DNA of 64,000 nt from Oscillospiraceae bacterium (lineage in GTDB: Bacteria; Bacillota; Clostridia; Oscillospirales; Oscillospiraceae). Location: contig SVMF01000013.1 of the NCBI GenBank assembly GCA_015067565.1, positions 16,055 through 80,054 on the forward strand. The letters are read 5' to 3'. The notes beneath the pieces are model-generated. The model saw only the letters and a list, made by a program, of their open reading frames with translations, had not been told where the DNA came from and made no database searches. Position 1 is the stretch's first letter, and each line of letters opens with the position of its first letter. This document shows, piece after piece, positions 24,401-31,581 of the stretch. A program made the translations under genes and the position numbers.

Positions 24401-24435
24401 AAAAAAGACCGCCCCTGCGCCAACAGGAAGCGGTC
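24401..24435 (-). terminator. leftward terminator between rightward genes
   Basis: GACCGC...GCGGTC with an inner CCTG/CAGG stem; on the minus strand it is followed by TTTTTTT. Flanking genes run to the right, so it would stop antisense transcription entering the lysogeny operon from the integrase side. Confidence 0.65.
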
Positions 24436-24510
24436 GTGTAGAAAATCACCGTCAAATACAAAGGGATATATCTACCCTTTTATGCTATCACATGAAAGGA
24501 AAAAAGTCAA

Positions 24511-24558
24511 ATGAAATACACATATTATTCTGCAAATAGACGGAGTATGGCACCATGA
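24511..24558 (+). CDS. possible 15-codon leader peptide coupled to integrase
   Basis: MKYTYYSANRRSMAP opens 10 nt after AAAGGA and stops in ATGA shared with the integrase start. Too short to be certain; the exact overlap suggests translational coupling that could limit integrase synthesis. Confidence 0.35.
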   Translation: MKYTYYSANRRSMAP

Positions 24559-25931
24559 GCGGCGTACTCAGAGTTGCCCTTTATCCGAGAGTGTCCACGG
24601 AGGAACAGGTGCTAAAGGGCTACAGCCTTGAAGCACAAGAAGAAGCGCTTGTCAGCTATGCCGAAGAAAAAGGCTATAAAATAGTCGGAATATATCGTGA
24701 CGAAGGCTTCAGCGCACGCAAGTCTGCAATGAAACGAAAGGTCATGCAAGAGCTTCTTATTGATGTAAAGGCCGGCAAGATCGACCGTATTTTGTTCATC
24801 AAATTAGACAGATGGTTCCGCAATGTGCGTGAATATCATAAAGTACAAGCAATTCTTGACGAGCATAATGTGACATGGGAAGCCACGATGGAGGATTACA
24901 ACACCTCTACCGCCGACGGCCGCTTGAAGGTCAATATCATGCTGTCAGTCGCAGAGAACGAATCCGACCGCACAAGCGAACGCATCAAATTTGTTTTTGA
25001 GGCCAAGCGCAGGAGGAAAGAATACTGTTTTACGGGTAAGATCAAGCCTTTTGGTTATACCGCTGAGATCATAGACGGCGTAAAGCGATGCGTTAAGGAT
25101 CCTCAAACCGAGCATATCGTAAATGACTTTTGGGACTATGTACTCAAATACAACAGCATCCGCAAAGCCGGAATGTATTGCAACGAAAAATACGGCATCA
25201 ACCGCCACTATCGCACATGGATACAAATGTCTAACAACGAACTATATACCGGCACTTACAGAGGCGTTGAGGAGTATTGCCCTGCCTATATCAGCCACAA
25301 GGATTGGGAATATGTCACGCAATCGCATGTTATGATCAAGAAAACGCAGAAACCAGAACGGATCTATCTATTCACAGGCATGCTGCGCTGCCCTGACTGT
25401 GGTAACACACTGAAAGGGACATTCAAAACCTATCCGAGCGACCGAAGCAGGGAATATCTTAGTTACCGTTGCAACAACGGAAGATTGCGAATGTGCCCTT
25501 ACCGTGGAACCCCTTCGGAGAAAAAACTTGAAAAGTATCTACTGGAAAACACAAGATACGAATTAGAACGATTTATCGTAAATGTGGACATCCAAGAGCA
25601 AAAAAAGAAAGCACAGCCACGGCTTCACGACATTGTCGCCCTATCAGAGCAGCTCCGCCGTCTGAATGTGATCTATATCGCCGGTAACATTTCAGACGAG
25701 GAGTATACCGCCGAATCCAAGCGACTCCGTTCAGAGATAGACGTTGCAAGGAATGTGGACGAAGAAGCCGCCCCCATTGATATAGATCACCTAAAAACCT
25801 TCCTTCTCACGGATTTTGAAGGAATCTACGGAACACTATCAAAGGAAGACAAACGCAGAATGTGGCGTTCCGTGATCGAAGCCCTTTATATTGAACATAA
25901 TACCGTTAAATCTATCAAATTCCGCACATAA
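24555..25931 (+). CDS. large serine integrase
   Basis: The 458-residue recombinase has the catalytic domain at residues 1-140 with the nucleophile serine in LYPRVSTEEQ and arginines in LDRWFRN and NESDRTSERI. It is followed by a recombinase domain (GKIKPFGYTAE), a zinc ribbon (LRCPDCGN and the later Cys residues in YRCNN and RMCPYRG) and a C-terminal coiled coil (ALSEQLRRLNVIYIAG). Length fits large serine integrases. It sits 180 bases from attR and most likely placed this prophage in the sirtuin gene. The sirtuin fusion starts 24 nt after its stop. Confidence 0.95.
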   Translation: MSGVLRVALYPRVSTEEQVLKGYSLEAQEEALVSYAEEKGYKIVGIYRDEGFSARKSAMKRKVMQELLIDVKAGKIDRILFIKLDRWFRNVREYHKVQAILDEHNVTWEATMEDYNTSTADGRLKVNIMLSVAENESDRTSERIKFVFEAKRRRKEYCFTGKIKPFGYTAEIIDGVKRCVKDPQTEHIVNDFWDYVLKYNSIRKAGMYCNEKYGINRHYRTWIQMSNNELYTGTYRGVEEYCPAYISHKDWEYVTQSHVMIKKTQKPERIYLFTGMLRCPDCGNTLKGTFKTYPSDRSREYLSYRCNNGRLRMCPYRGTPSEKKLEKYLLENTRYELERFIVNVDIQEQKKKAQPRLHDIVALSEQLRRLNVIYIAGNISDEEYTAESKRLRSEIDVARNVDEEAAPIDIDHLKTFLLTDFEGIYGTLSKEDKRRMWRSVIEALYIEHNTVKSIKFRT

Positions 25932-25955
25932 GGAAATTCATAGGAGCATACGCGT

Positions 25956-26750
25956 ATGGAGAATAAGATCAGCGTATTAAAGAAATGGATCCAAGAAAGC
26001 AAGCGTGCCGTCTTTTTCGGCGGAGCCGGAGTAAGCACCGAATCCGGAATTAAAGATTTCCGTAGTCCGGATGGATTGTACAACGAAAAAACGTGGACTA
26101 ACGAACACATCTCTACCGAGAGCGGTATTCCCGATTTTAGAAGTGTTGACGGCCTTTATCATCAGAAATTTGAATATCCGCCCGAAGAAATTCTCAGTCG
26201 CAGCTTCTACCAAAAAAATCCTTCGTATTTTTTCCGCTTCTATCGAGAGAAGATGATTCCTCTGGGTTACGAGCCGAATGTCACGCACAAGGTCCTGGCT
26301 CGTCTGGAGCAGGAAGGTCACCTGGCAGCCGTTGTAACGCAGAACATCGATGGTCTGCACCAAAAGGCAGGCTCCAAAACCGTTTATGAGCTGCATGGAA
26401 GCGTGCTGCGCAACTACTGTGTCAGATGTAAAAAATTTCACGACGCAGAGTTTATCAAGCACTCCGAAGAGGTTCCTATGTGCGACTGCGGCGGCACGGT
26501 CAAGCCCGATGTCGTCTTGTACGAAGAGCCGCTTGACGGCGGTATTCTCATGGCAGCCGCGCAAGCCATCTCGCAGGCTGATCTGCTAATCGTCGGCGGC
26601 ACAAGCCTGACCGTCTACCCTGCCGCTGGTATGCTTCAGTATTACAACGGTGACCGCCTTGTTCTCATCAATCGAGAGGAAACTCCATATGACAAGTTTG
26701 CAAATCTGGTATTCCACGAGTCCTTAGGTTCTGTATTTTCTAAACTTTAG
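25956..26750 (+). CDS. Sir2/CobB-type NAD-dependent deacylase, phage-host chimera with duplicated motif
   Basis: Sirtuins remove acyl groups from lysine using NAD. Residues 1-52 are phage DNA and already contain AVFFGGAGVSTESGIKDFRS and PDGLYNEKTW, a diverged copy of the sirtuin N-terminus. From residue 53 the host gene resumes with STESGIPDFRSVDGLYHQKF, repeating the cofactor-loop motif. The rest is normal: TQNIDGLHQKAGS, the catalytic His in ELHGS, zinc cysteines in CVRCKKFH and CDCGGTVKPDVVL, and GGTSLTVYPAAG. The chimera is 264 residues; the native protein would be about 235. TAGGAG lies upstream, so phage transcription drives it. Activity is uncertain because 26 residues are inserted in the NAD-binding loop. 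Confidence 0.9.
   Translation: MENKISVLKKWIQESKRAVFFGGAGVSTESGIKDFRSPDGLYNEKTWTNEHISTESGIPDFRSVDGLYHQKFEYPPEEILSRSFYQKNPSYFFRFYREKMIPLGYEPNVTHKVLARLEQEGHLAAVVTQNIDGLHQKAGSKTVYELHGSVLRNYCVRCKKFHDAEFIKHSEEVPMCDCGGTVKPDVVLYEEPLDGGILMAAAQAISQADLLIVGGTSLTVYPAAGMLQYYNGDRLVLINREETPYDKFANLVFHESLGSVFSKL
26112..26126 (+). other. attR, right prophage junction inside the sirtuin frame
   Basis: TCTACCGAGAGCGGT joins phage codons (…TNEHI) to host codons (GIPDFRS…). It pairs with attL at 3166-3180. The frame is kept across the junction. Confidence 0.75.
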
Positions 26751-26759
26751 GAGGAAAAT

Positions 26760-27425
26760 ATGAAGCATATTGCACATATTCACACCGATTTCCCGACAAA
26801 ATTCGGCATTCCTCGTCAAAGCGGCCTAGTCGAAGAGCTGACGGCAACCATCATCTTCGAGCCGGAATACCGCAATGCTGATGCGCTGCGCGGCTTGGAG
26901 GGGTTCTCGCATCTTTGGCTAATCTGGGAATTTTCCAAGGCAAAAAGAGAAACCTGGTCCCCCACCGTCAGGCCGCCCAGACTCGGCGGTAACCGCCGTT
27001 TGGGTGTCTTTGCGACTCGCTCTCCATTCCGCCCAAATCCTGTGGCGCTGTCCTGCGTAAAACTCGTGGACCTTCGTCAAACGGAAGAACATGGCACCGT
27101 ACTTGTCGTGTCGGGCGCTGATCTTATGGACGGAACTCCCATCTATGATATTAAGCCCTATATCCCCTATGCCGATGCCAAGCCCGATGCCGTGGGTGGG
27201 TTTACTGAGGACGCTGACGATTTTATTTTGACCGTAAACTTCCCAGAGGAGCTCCTTAAAAAAATTCCTGATGATCGCCGTGCCGCCCTGCTGGCCGTTT
27301 TGGCGCACGACCCAAGGCCATCGTATCAGGACGACCCTGAGCGTATCTATGGCATGGAATTTGCAGGACATGATGTCCGATTCCAGATAAATGAAAAGAC
27401 GCTAACCGTTTGCGAAGTTGAATAA
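26760..27425 (+). CDS. trmO: tRNA-Thr (t6A37) N6-methyltransferase TrmO
   Basis: TrmO adds a methyl group to t6A37 of threonine tRNA. The 221-residue product shows the β-barrel fold motifs FPTKFGIPRQSGL, LEGFSHLWLIWEF, RPPRLGGNRRLGVFATRSPF and RPNPVALSCV. The C-terminal part contains LMDGTPIYDIKPYIPYAD. TAGGAGG precedes the ATG, 9 bases after the sirtuin stop. Before the prophage arrived it was probably the last gene of the rimM-trmD-sirtuin operon, a tRNA-modification context. Confidence 0.93.
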   Translation: MKHIAHIHTDFPTKFGIPRQSGLVEELTATIIFEPEYRNADALRGLEGFSHLWLIWEFSKAKRETWSPTVRPPRLGGNRRLGVFATRSPFRPNPVALSCVKLVDLRQTEEHGTVLVVSGADLMDGTPIYDIKPYIPYADAKPDAVGGFTEDADDFILTVNFPEELLKKIPDDRRAALLAVLAHDPRPSYQDDPERIYGMEFAGHDVRFQINEKTLTVCEVE

Positions 27426-27463
27426 CAAGCAGCCGCCTCCGGTAAGGGGGGCGGCTGCTTGTT
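27424..27463 (+). terminator. hairpin at the trmO stop
   Basis: Arms AACAAGCAGCCGCC and GGCGGCTGCTTGTT are perfect, and the loop is 12 bases. The stem includes the stop codon. The T-run is weak (TTGTTC), so it may be a stabilising or partial terminator. Confidence 0.6.
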
Positions 27464-27577
27464 CGCAAAGTTCCAATTTATCGCGTCGTCCAATGTAGGC
27501 AATAGCAGCATGCCTTCGCCTTGGTATTCGGTCCCACCAAGCAATAGAAACACGGTTCATTTCATACTGCTTATACT

Positions 27578-27677
27578 GAGTTTCTATAGCCCGAAAGGGC
27601 GTAGAAACTCGTACAAGACGGCTTATGTGCCCAGCAGGGCACATAAGGTCCAATTAAAAGTGTCTACTTTTAATTGG
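27578..27677. repeat. three perfect hairpins in tandem
   Basis: Within 100 bases: GAGTTTCTA/TAGAAACTC enclosing GCCC-GAAA-GGGC (27578-27610); CTTATGTGCCC-AGCA-GGGCACATAAG (27622-27647); CCAATTAAAAG-N6-CTTTTAATTGG (27650-27677). There is no gene in 27464-27802, and no strong U-tract follows any of the three. It lies between the convergent trmO and Nudix genes. Function unknown. Confidence 0.8.
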
Positions 27678-27802
27678 ATAGTAGTATTAAAAGCCATATC
27701 CAACATACTCACAATCGCCTCTGTGCCATAGCTAACTTCGTTTCCGCTTCTCTTTACCTACGCGAAATGACGGTTGTTCCTCTGATCTCTTTTTCATGCC
27801 AT

Positions 27803-28279
27803 TCACTCCATTTCAGTTCGTATGGTAAAGGTTTCGGGAAGACGGAATATCTCTGTCTTCAAAAATTGTGGATAGAAATACGCATCCTTCAAATTTTCGA
27901 ATTTCAACCACTCAAATGTATGGATATGACCGCCCTCATTTGTGGTAAATTTTTCACCCCTCTGTAACAGGTCCATGCAATCTGCATCCATCAGGAAGTA
28001 AATGCATAGTTCATGGTAATCCAAGCGATCCACATCCTCCCGGAAGAACGCTTGATTAAGCCACAGTGGCCGCACGATCTTCAATGTCAAGCCCAGCTCT
28101 TCTTGAACCTCTCGGATCACAGCGCTCTGTGCTGTTTCGCCGATCTTTACTCTGCCACCGGGCAGATAGTAATACGGTGATCGTTCATCATGCATCGCCA
28201 GAATCTTTCCGTCCGAGATCATCACAGCGCAAACTCTGTAGTTGAATTTCCCGTTGCCATGCTTGTAGGATATATCCAT
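27803..28279 (-). CDS. Nudix hydrolase
   Basis: A 158-residue protein with the complete Nudix box GGRVKIGETAQSAVIREVQE followed by ELG, preceded by PYYYLPGG. It hydrolyses a nucleoside diphosphate-linked substrate; which one is not visible. It lies 5 bases after the ThrE-like exporter stop and is probably co-transcribed with it. The C-terminal part (EGGHIHTFEWLKFENLKDAY) is typical of standalone Firmicutes members. Confidence 0.88.
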   Translation of the reverse strand: MDISYKHGNGKFNYRVCAVMISDGKILAMHDERSPYYYLPGGRVKIGETAQSAVIREVQEELGLTLKIVRPLWLNQAFFREDVDRLDYHELCIYFLMDADCMDLLQRGEKFTTNEGGHIHTFEWLKFENLKDAYFYPQFLKTEIFRLPETFTIRTEME

Positions 28280-28284
28280 CTCCC

Positions 28285-29529
28285 TTACTCCTTTTTCTGC
28301 AAACTCTCTTTGTTTCTCTTATGAGTCGTCCACATACGCACAGCCGTACTGACCACCAAAATTCCTGCTGCCATCACACCGGCCGTAGAAAGTGTCTCCA
28401 GGCCATAGTCGGCCGCCAGATCCATATTGCCACGGATCGCTTGCTGTGCAGCATAATAAATGCCCGCGCCAGGGATCAGGGGCAGCAAGGAAATCAGCAA
28501 ATAAGAAATGGCCGGGTACTTGCGGACTCTTGCCATAATCTCCGAAAATGCAGCAGCAACGCAGGAGGCAGCAAAGCAGCACATCAACATATGGCAGCCC
28601 AACGCCGAAGCGATGCAGTATGCGCCCCAAGTAATTGCACCGCCAAGTGCACACAAAATACTTCCATAGCCATGCACATTGAACACGATCACAAAGCCTG
28701 CGCAAGCAACGAAACTGACAAAGCAGGTGATTGCAGGACTATGGGCAATGGCATCCACTTGCTGTGGAAGGCCGCCAAGGGACACATTCAGATTCCATGC
28801 CGCAGCCGTGCCCAATGCCACCGCCACAGCGATCAACAAGGCCTCTACCACACGGCTAACACCGGAATTGGTGTCGCCAAAGATGATGTCGCGCATCGCA
28901 TTTGTGAACAGTGCACCCGGGACCAAAAGCATAAGCGTTCCGATCACAGAGGCATCCGCATTCGGCACGATCCCCAGCTCGCTCATGCCGTAGGCAAAAA
29001 ATGCCAGTACGAATGCCGCGGCAATATTTTGAAAAAAAACATTGGTTTGCAGTTTCCCCATGAAATACTCCGCAACACCCAGCAAAAATCCGCAGGCCGC
29101 TGCGCAGGCAGAATCCATCATGCCACCACCAAAGAAAATACTGAACCCCCACGCTACCAAAACATATCCCAGCAAGAGTGTCGGTAACTTATATTGCTTG
29201 CGTTTTTTCTCCGTTTCCTTTACCCATTGCATTGCCGTTTCCAGATCGGGTATTTGGGTACAAATGCGTCTTCCGAGATTGGAATACTGCTCCACCGCAT
29301 CCAGGTCCGTTCCTTTGCGCTCCATGCGGCAAAGTTGGGTCATGGGTGCCTGCCCCGGTATCAATATGGTAATGATCAAGCTGTTGGGGACGGAATACAC
29401 TCTCGATTCCACCCCATAGGCTGTGAGGATACGGTTGACACTTTCCTCCACGCGATATGTTTCGCCGCCACCGACAGCAATGCGGCAGCCAATTTCGGAG
29501 ACAAGCTCCATCAGCAATGTGTAATTCAT
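28285..29529 (-). CDS. threonine/serine exporter, fused ThrE type
   Basis: The 414-residue membrane protein joins both halves of the ThrE system. Residues about 1-250 start with CRIAVGGGETYRVEESVNRI and hold five membrane segments (DUF1212-like). Residues about 260-400 add the second five (DUF3815-like), with ISYLLISLLPLIPGAGIYYA as the signature. It would export threonine or serine with protons. A serine dehydratase gene lies 7 kb away but not in the same operon. The gap 29530-29784 has no gene. Confidence 0.88.
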   Translation of the reverse strand: MNYTLLMELVSEIGCRIAVGGGETYRVEESVNRILTAYGVESRVYSVPNSLIITILIPGQAPMTQLCRMERKGTDLDAVEQYSNLGRRICTQIPDLETAMQWVKETEKKRKQYKLPTLLLGYVLVAWGFSIFFGGGMMDSACAAACGFLLGVAEYFMGKLQTNVFFQNIAAAFVLAFFAYGMSELGIVPNADASVIGTLMLLVPGALFTNAMRDIIFGDTNSGVSRVVEALLIAVAVALGTAAAWNLNVSLGGLPQQVDAIAHSPAITCFVSFVACAGFVIVFNVHGYGSILCALGGAITWGAYCIASALGCHMLMCCFAASCVAAAFSEIMARVRKYPAISYLLISLLPLIPGAGIYYAAQQAIRGNMDLAADYGLETLSTAGVMAAGILVVSTAVRMWTTHKRNKESLQKKE

Positions 29530-29702
29530 AATGAAAATCCTTTTGCAGTTTCATAGCAGCCGCGCAGAGGCGCACCTTGCGCTCGTTATTTCTCTCAGCT
29601 TCGCCCGCCATTATAGATTTTTGACAAAATTTTTAAAAAGTTATCGCTTTCTGTATGCAGCAAATTCCGATTTTGCTGTCTGTTATTGCACAGCCACGGT
29701 AG

Positions 29703-29722
29703 GGTTGAGGCATGCCTCAACC
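29703..29722. repeat. 20-bp perfect palindrome
   Basis: GGTTGAGGCATGCCTCAACC, with outer flanks GGTAGG and CCTACC that extend the stem imperfectly. It lies downstream of the GNAT gene with no T-run; it may be a factor-binding site or RNA end. Confidence 0.5.
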
Positions 29723-29784
29723 GGCAGAATCCTACCAGCACAGTCGCCTCTATTGTAAATGCAGTTGTGTGATACTTTCCGATC

Positions 29785-30723
29785 TTACCTGATCTTTTTG
29801 CGCCAGAACCCAATGCTGTCTTCGGTAATAAATCCCGCAGCATTGTAAAATTTCCTTCTCCAATCGTAAGAATTGACATAGCATTTTTCAATTCCCTTTT
29901 CTCTGCATCGCTGTATCACGCCATGCATCATTGCCGTACCGATGCCCTTGTGCCGATATTTCTCTCTGGTGCTGACGGGTTCAATGAATGCGGTTTTTGA
30001 TTTTTCGTCCACATAGACGAAGCTATAGGCGCAAACAGCATTTCGTTCGCAGGCATTTTCATCCACCACAATGCATTCAAAGCTGTCCGGATACATCGAC
30101 GAGTTCTTTCGGGAATGATAGGGGTTCATGCCGTTTCTGTAGTCAGGGCTCTCAAGACTCGGATGAAATCCCAAATTGCAGGCACTCCACTTGTTCTCTT
30201 CCTCTTCATATTCTTCGCCAAAGAGAAGTCGAAAGCCTTCCGGCAAGTCGATCGAAATATTTGTCTGCAAAGGGTGGACATAGTTATCATAGTCCTCTTC
30301 AAGCTGTCTTTCGTATCCCAAGCTTATCAGAATATCCCGCCGATAGGTCAGGCTGTCGTTGGAAACAACCAAAAAATCCACCGAGCCGTCTTCTTCTCTT
30401 TCAAAAAGTGGCAAGCAGTTTTTCTCGCCGTAGGCAAGGATCTGTTCGAAGAGGTGTTCATAGCTGTTTTGAATGCTTATGTAGACGGCATCCCCATCGG
30501 GCAGAATGCAAGCAACAATCTTGCCATCTTCTTCCCACAAAAAGATATAGTCTGTAGATCGCTCTCTACCGCCATCTGTCTCTTGCGCTCCCATTCTGTA
30601 AATCAGGTCATGGAGCCTTTCCGGAAGCCATGAGGCCATATTGTGATTCTCCAGATACAGCTCCCTTAAATAGGATTCCAGTTTCGGAAGATCTTTTTCG
30701 AGTTGAAATTTTCTGGTTTGCAT
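29785..30723 (-). CDS. GNAT-family N-acetyltransferase
   Basis: Start moved to the ATG at 30723, 8 nt after GGGGG; the ORF track start lies in non-coding DNA. The 312-residue protein has a C-terminal GNAT core: VCAYSFVYVDEKSKTAFIEP, then the acetyl-CoA loop VSTREKYRHKGIGTAMMHGV and YDWRRKFYNAAGF. The N-terminal half (DYIFLWEEDGKIVACILPDG) looks like a second, degenerate GNAT domain. Substrate unknown. Confidence 0.82.
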   Translation of the reverse strand: MQTRKFQLEKDLPKLESYLRELYLENHNMASWLPERLHDLIYRMGAQETDGGRERSTDYIFLWEEDGKIVACILPDGDAVYISIQNSYEHLFEQILAYGEKNCLPLFEREEDGSVDFLVVSNDSLTYRRDILISLGYERQLEEDYDNYVHPLQTNISIDLPEGFRLLFGEEYEEEENKWSACNLGFHPSLESPDYRNGMNPYHSRKNSSMYPDSFECIVVDENACERNAVCAYSFVYVDEKSKTAFIEPVSTREKYRHKGIGTAMMHGVIQRCREKGIEKCYVNSYDWRRKFYNAAGFITEDSIGFWRKKIR

Positions 30724-30820
30724 ATACGTTTCCCCCATTGCCCGGAATTCTTTCGCAGCTGCCTCTTTCGACCTGCATACATTGGTGGGTGCGATCCACA
30801 ATTCTACATAATGCGTACTG

Positions 30821-30970
30821 AACAACGCGAAATCCCTTGCAAGCCAAAGCTTTCAGGGCTGTTTTGCGTTGTTCGAGTGCAAGGTTTTGGCGGTAAAACC
30901 GCTAAAAACCTTGCACATTTCGCACGAGCGTTGCGATGCTCGTGCGAATAAGCCGCAGTAGCGACTTATT
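30821..30970. repeat. four tandem hairpins between divergent genes
   Basis: Stems in order: AACAACGC...GCGTTGTT with inner CCCT/AGGG (30821-30873); GTGCAAGGTTTT-GCGGT...ACCGC-AAAACCTTGCAC (30877-30916); TTCGCACGAGC-N8-GCTCGTGCGAA (30919-30948); AATAAG-CGC...GCG-CTTATT (30947-30970). Neighbouring stems are 0-3 bases apart. The gap 30724-31079 has no gene. The layout is like 27578-27677 but the stem sequences differ. Confidence 0.75.
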
Positions 30971-31027
30971 CAGCAGACATTACATAGAATTATACTCTCA
31001 TCATGCACAGAATTCAAGGCCTATCCA

Positions 31028-31056
31028 TTGAAATCGCAAGCTCCGCATGGTATAAT
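31028..31056 (+). promoter_or_regulatory. probable promoter of the phosphatase gene
   Basis: TTGAAA and TATAAT are separated by 17 nt, 24 nt before the ATG at 31080. Confidence 0.6.
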
Positions 31057-31079
31057 GAGCTTGAAAGTGAGGTTTTTGT

Positions 31080-31541
31080 ATGACGAAGATCCTTTTTGTC
31101 TGTCACGGGAACATCTGCCGCAGCCCGATGGCAGAATTCATCATGAAAGAACTTGTGCAAACACAAGGGTTGGAGCATCTGTTTGAGATTGCCTCGGCGG
31201 CCACAAGCGATGAAGAGTTGGGCTCCGCTCCCTATCCGCCCGTGCGGGCGCTCTTGTCCGAGCGTGGCATCAGCACCAAGGGCAAAACCGCCCGTCGGCT
31301 CACACGAGACGATTATGAAAAATATGATTATTTCATCGGCATGGACGGCGCCAACCGCCGCAATATGCTGCGACTATTCGCAAACGATCCGCAAGGTAAG
31401 GTCTCCCTTCTCTTGGACTACACGGATCGCCCGAGAGATGTGGCTGATCCTTGGTACACAAGAGATTTCCGTGCCACGGAACGAGATGTCGATGTCGGCT
31501 GTGCCGCATTGCTGGAATATCTTCTGAACACATCACACTAA
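31080..31541 (+). CDS. low-molecular-weight protein tyrosine phosphatase
   Basis: A 153-residue enzyme with the P-loop VCHGNICRSPMAE (CX5R nucleophile cysteine and arginine) at the N-terminus and the general-acid aspartate in VADPWYTRDF. These enzymes dephosphorylate tyrosine or arginine residues. It is followed by, but separated by 40 nt from, the surface-protein gene. Length and motifs are normal. Confidence 0.93.
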   Translation: MTKILFVCHGNICRSPMAEFIMKELVQTQGLEHLFEIASAATSDEELGSAPYPPVRALLSERGISTKGKTARRLTRDDYEKYDYFIGMDGANRRNMLRLFANDPQGKVSLLLDYTDRPRDVADPWYTRDFRATERDVDVGCAALLEYLLNTSH

Positions 31542-31581
31542 GCACATCATCAAAAAACAAACCGAAAAAAGGAGGATTTTT

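Larger units (their letters stand above)
3175..26120. mobile_element. defective prophage inserted in a sirtuin gene
   Basis: About 23 kb lies between two halves of one host gene. It carries a large serine integrase, an ImmR/ImmA-type lysogeny switch, HTH regulators, a recombination block, terminase subunits, tail-fibre-like proteins, holin and endolysin. The terminase and portal remnants resemble P22-like podoviral phages of Firmicutes. No major capsid, scaffold, connector or tape-measure gene is present, and the portal is truncated and fused, so self-made particles are unlikely. Excision may still be possible because the integrase and both junctions look intact. Confidence 0.93.

Noticed and set aside
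25956-26750. sirtuin as an anti-phage defence gene (ThsA or DSR type)
   Set aside because: It is a stand-alone CobB-like enzyme with a zinc module and sits in a tRNA-modification operon; no defence partner lies nearby.
27402-27653. 83-residue minus-strand ORF between trmO and Nudix
   Set aside because: Ends in the trmO terminator, has no clear start signal and no recognised domain.
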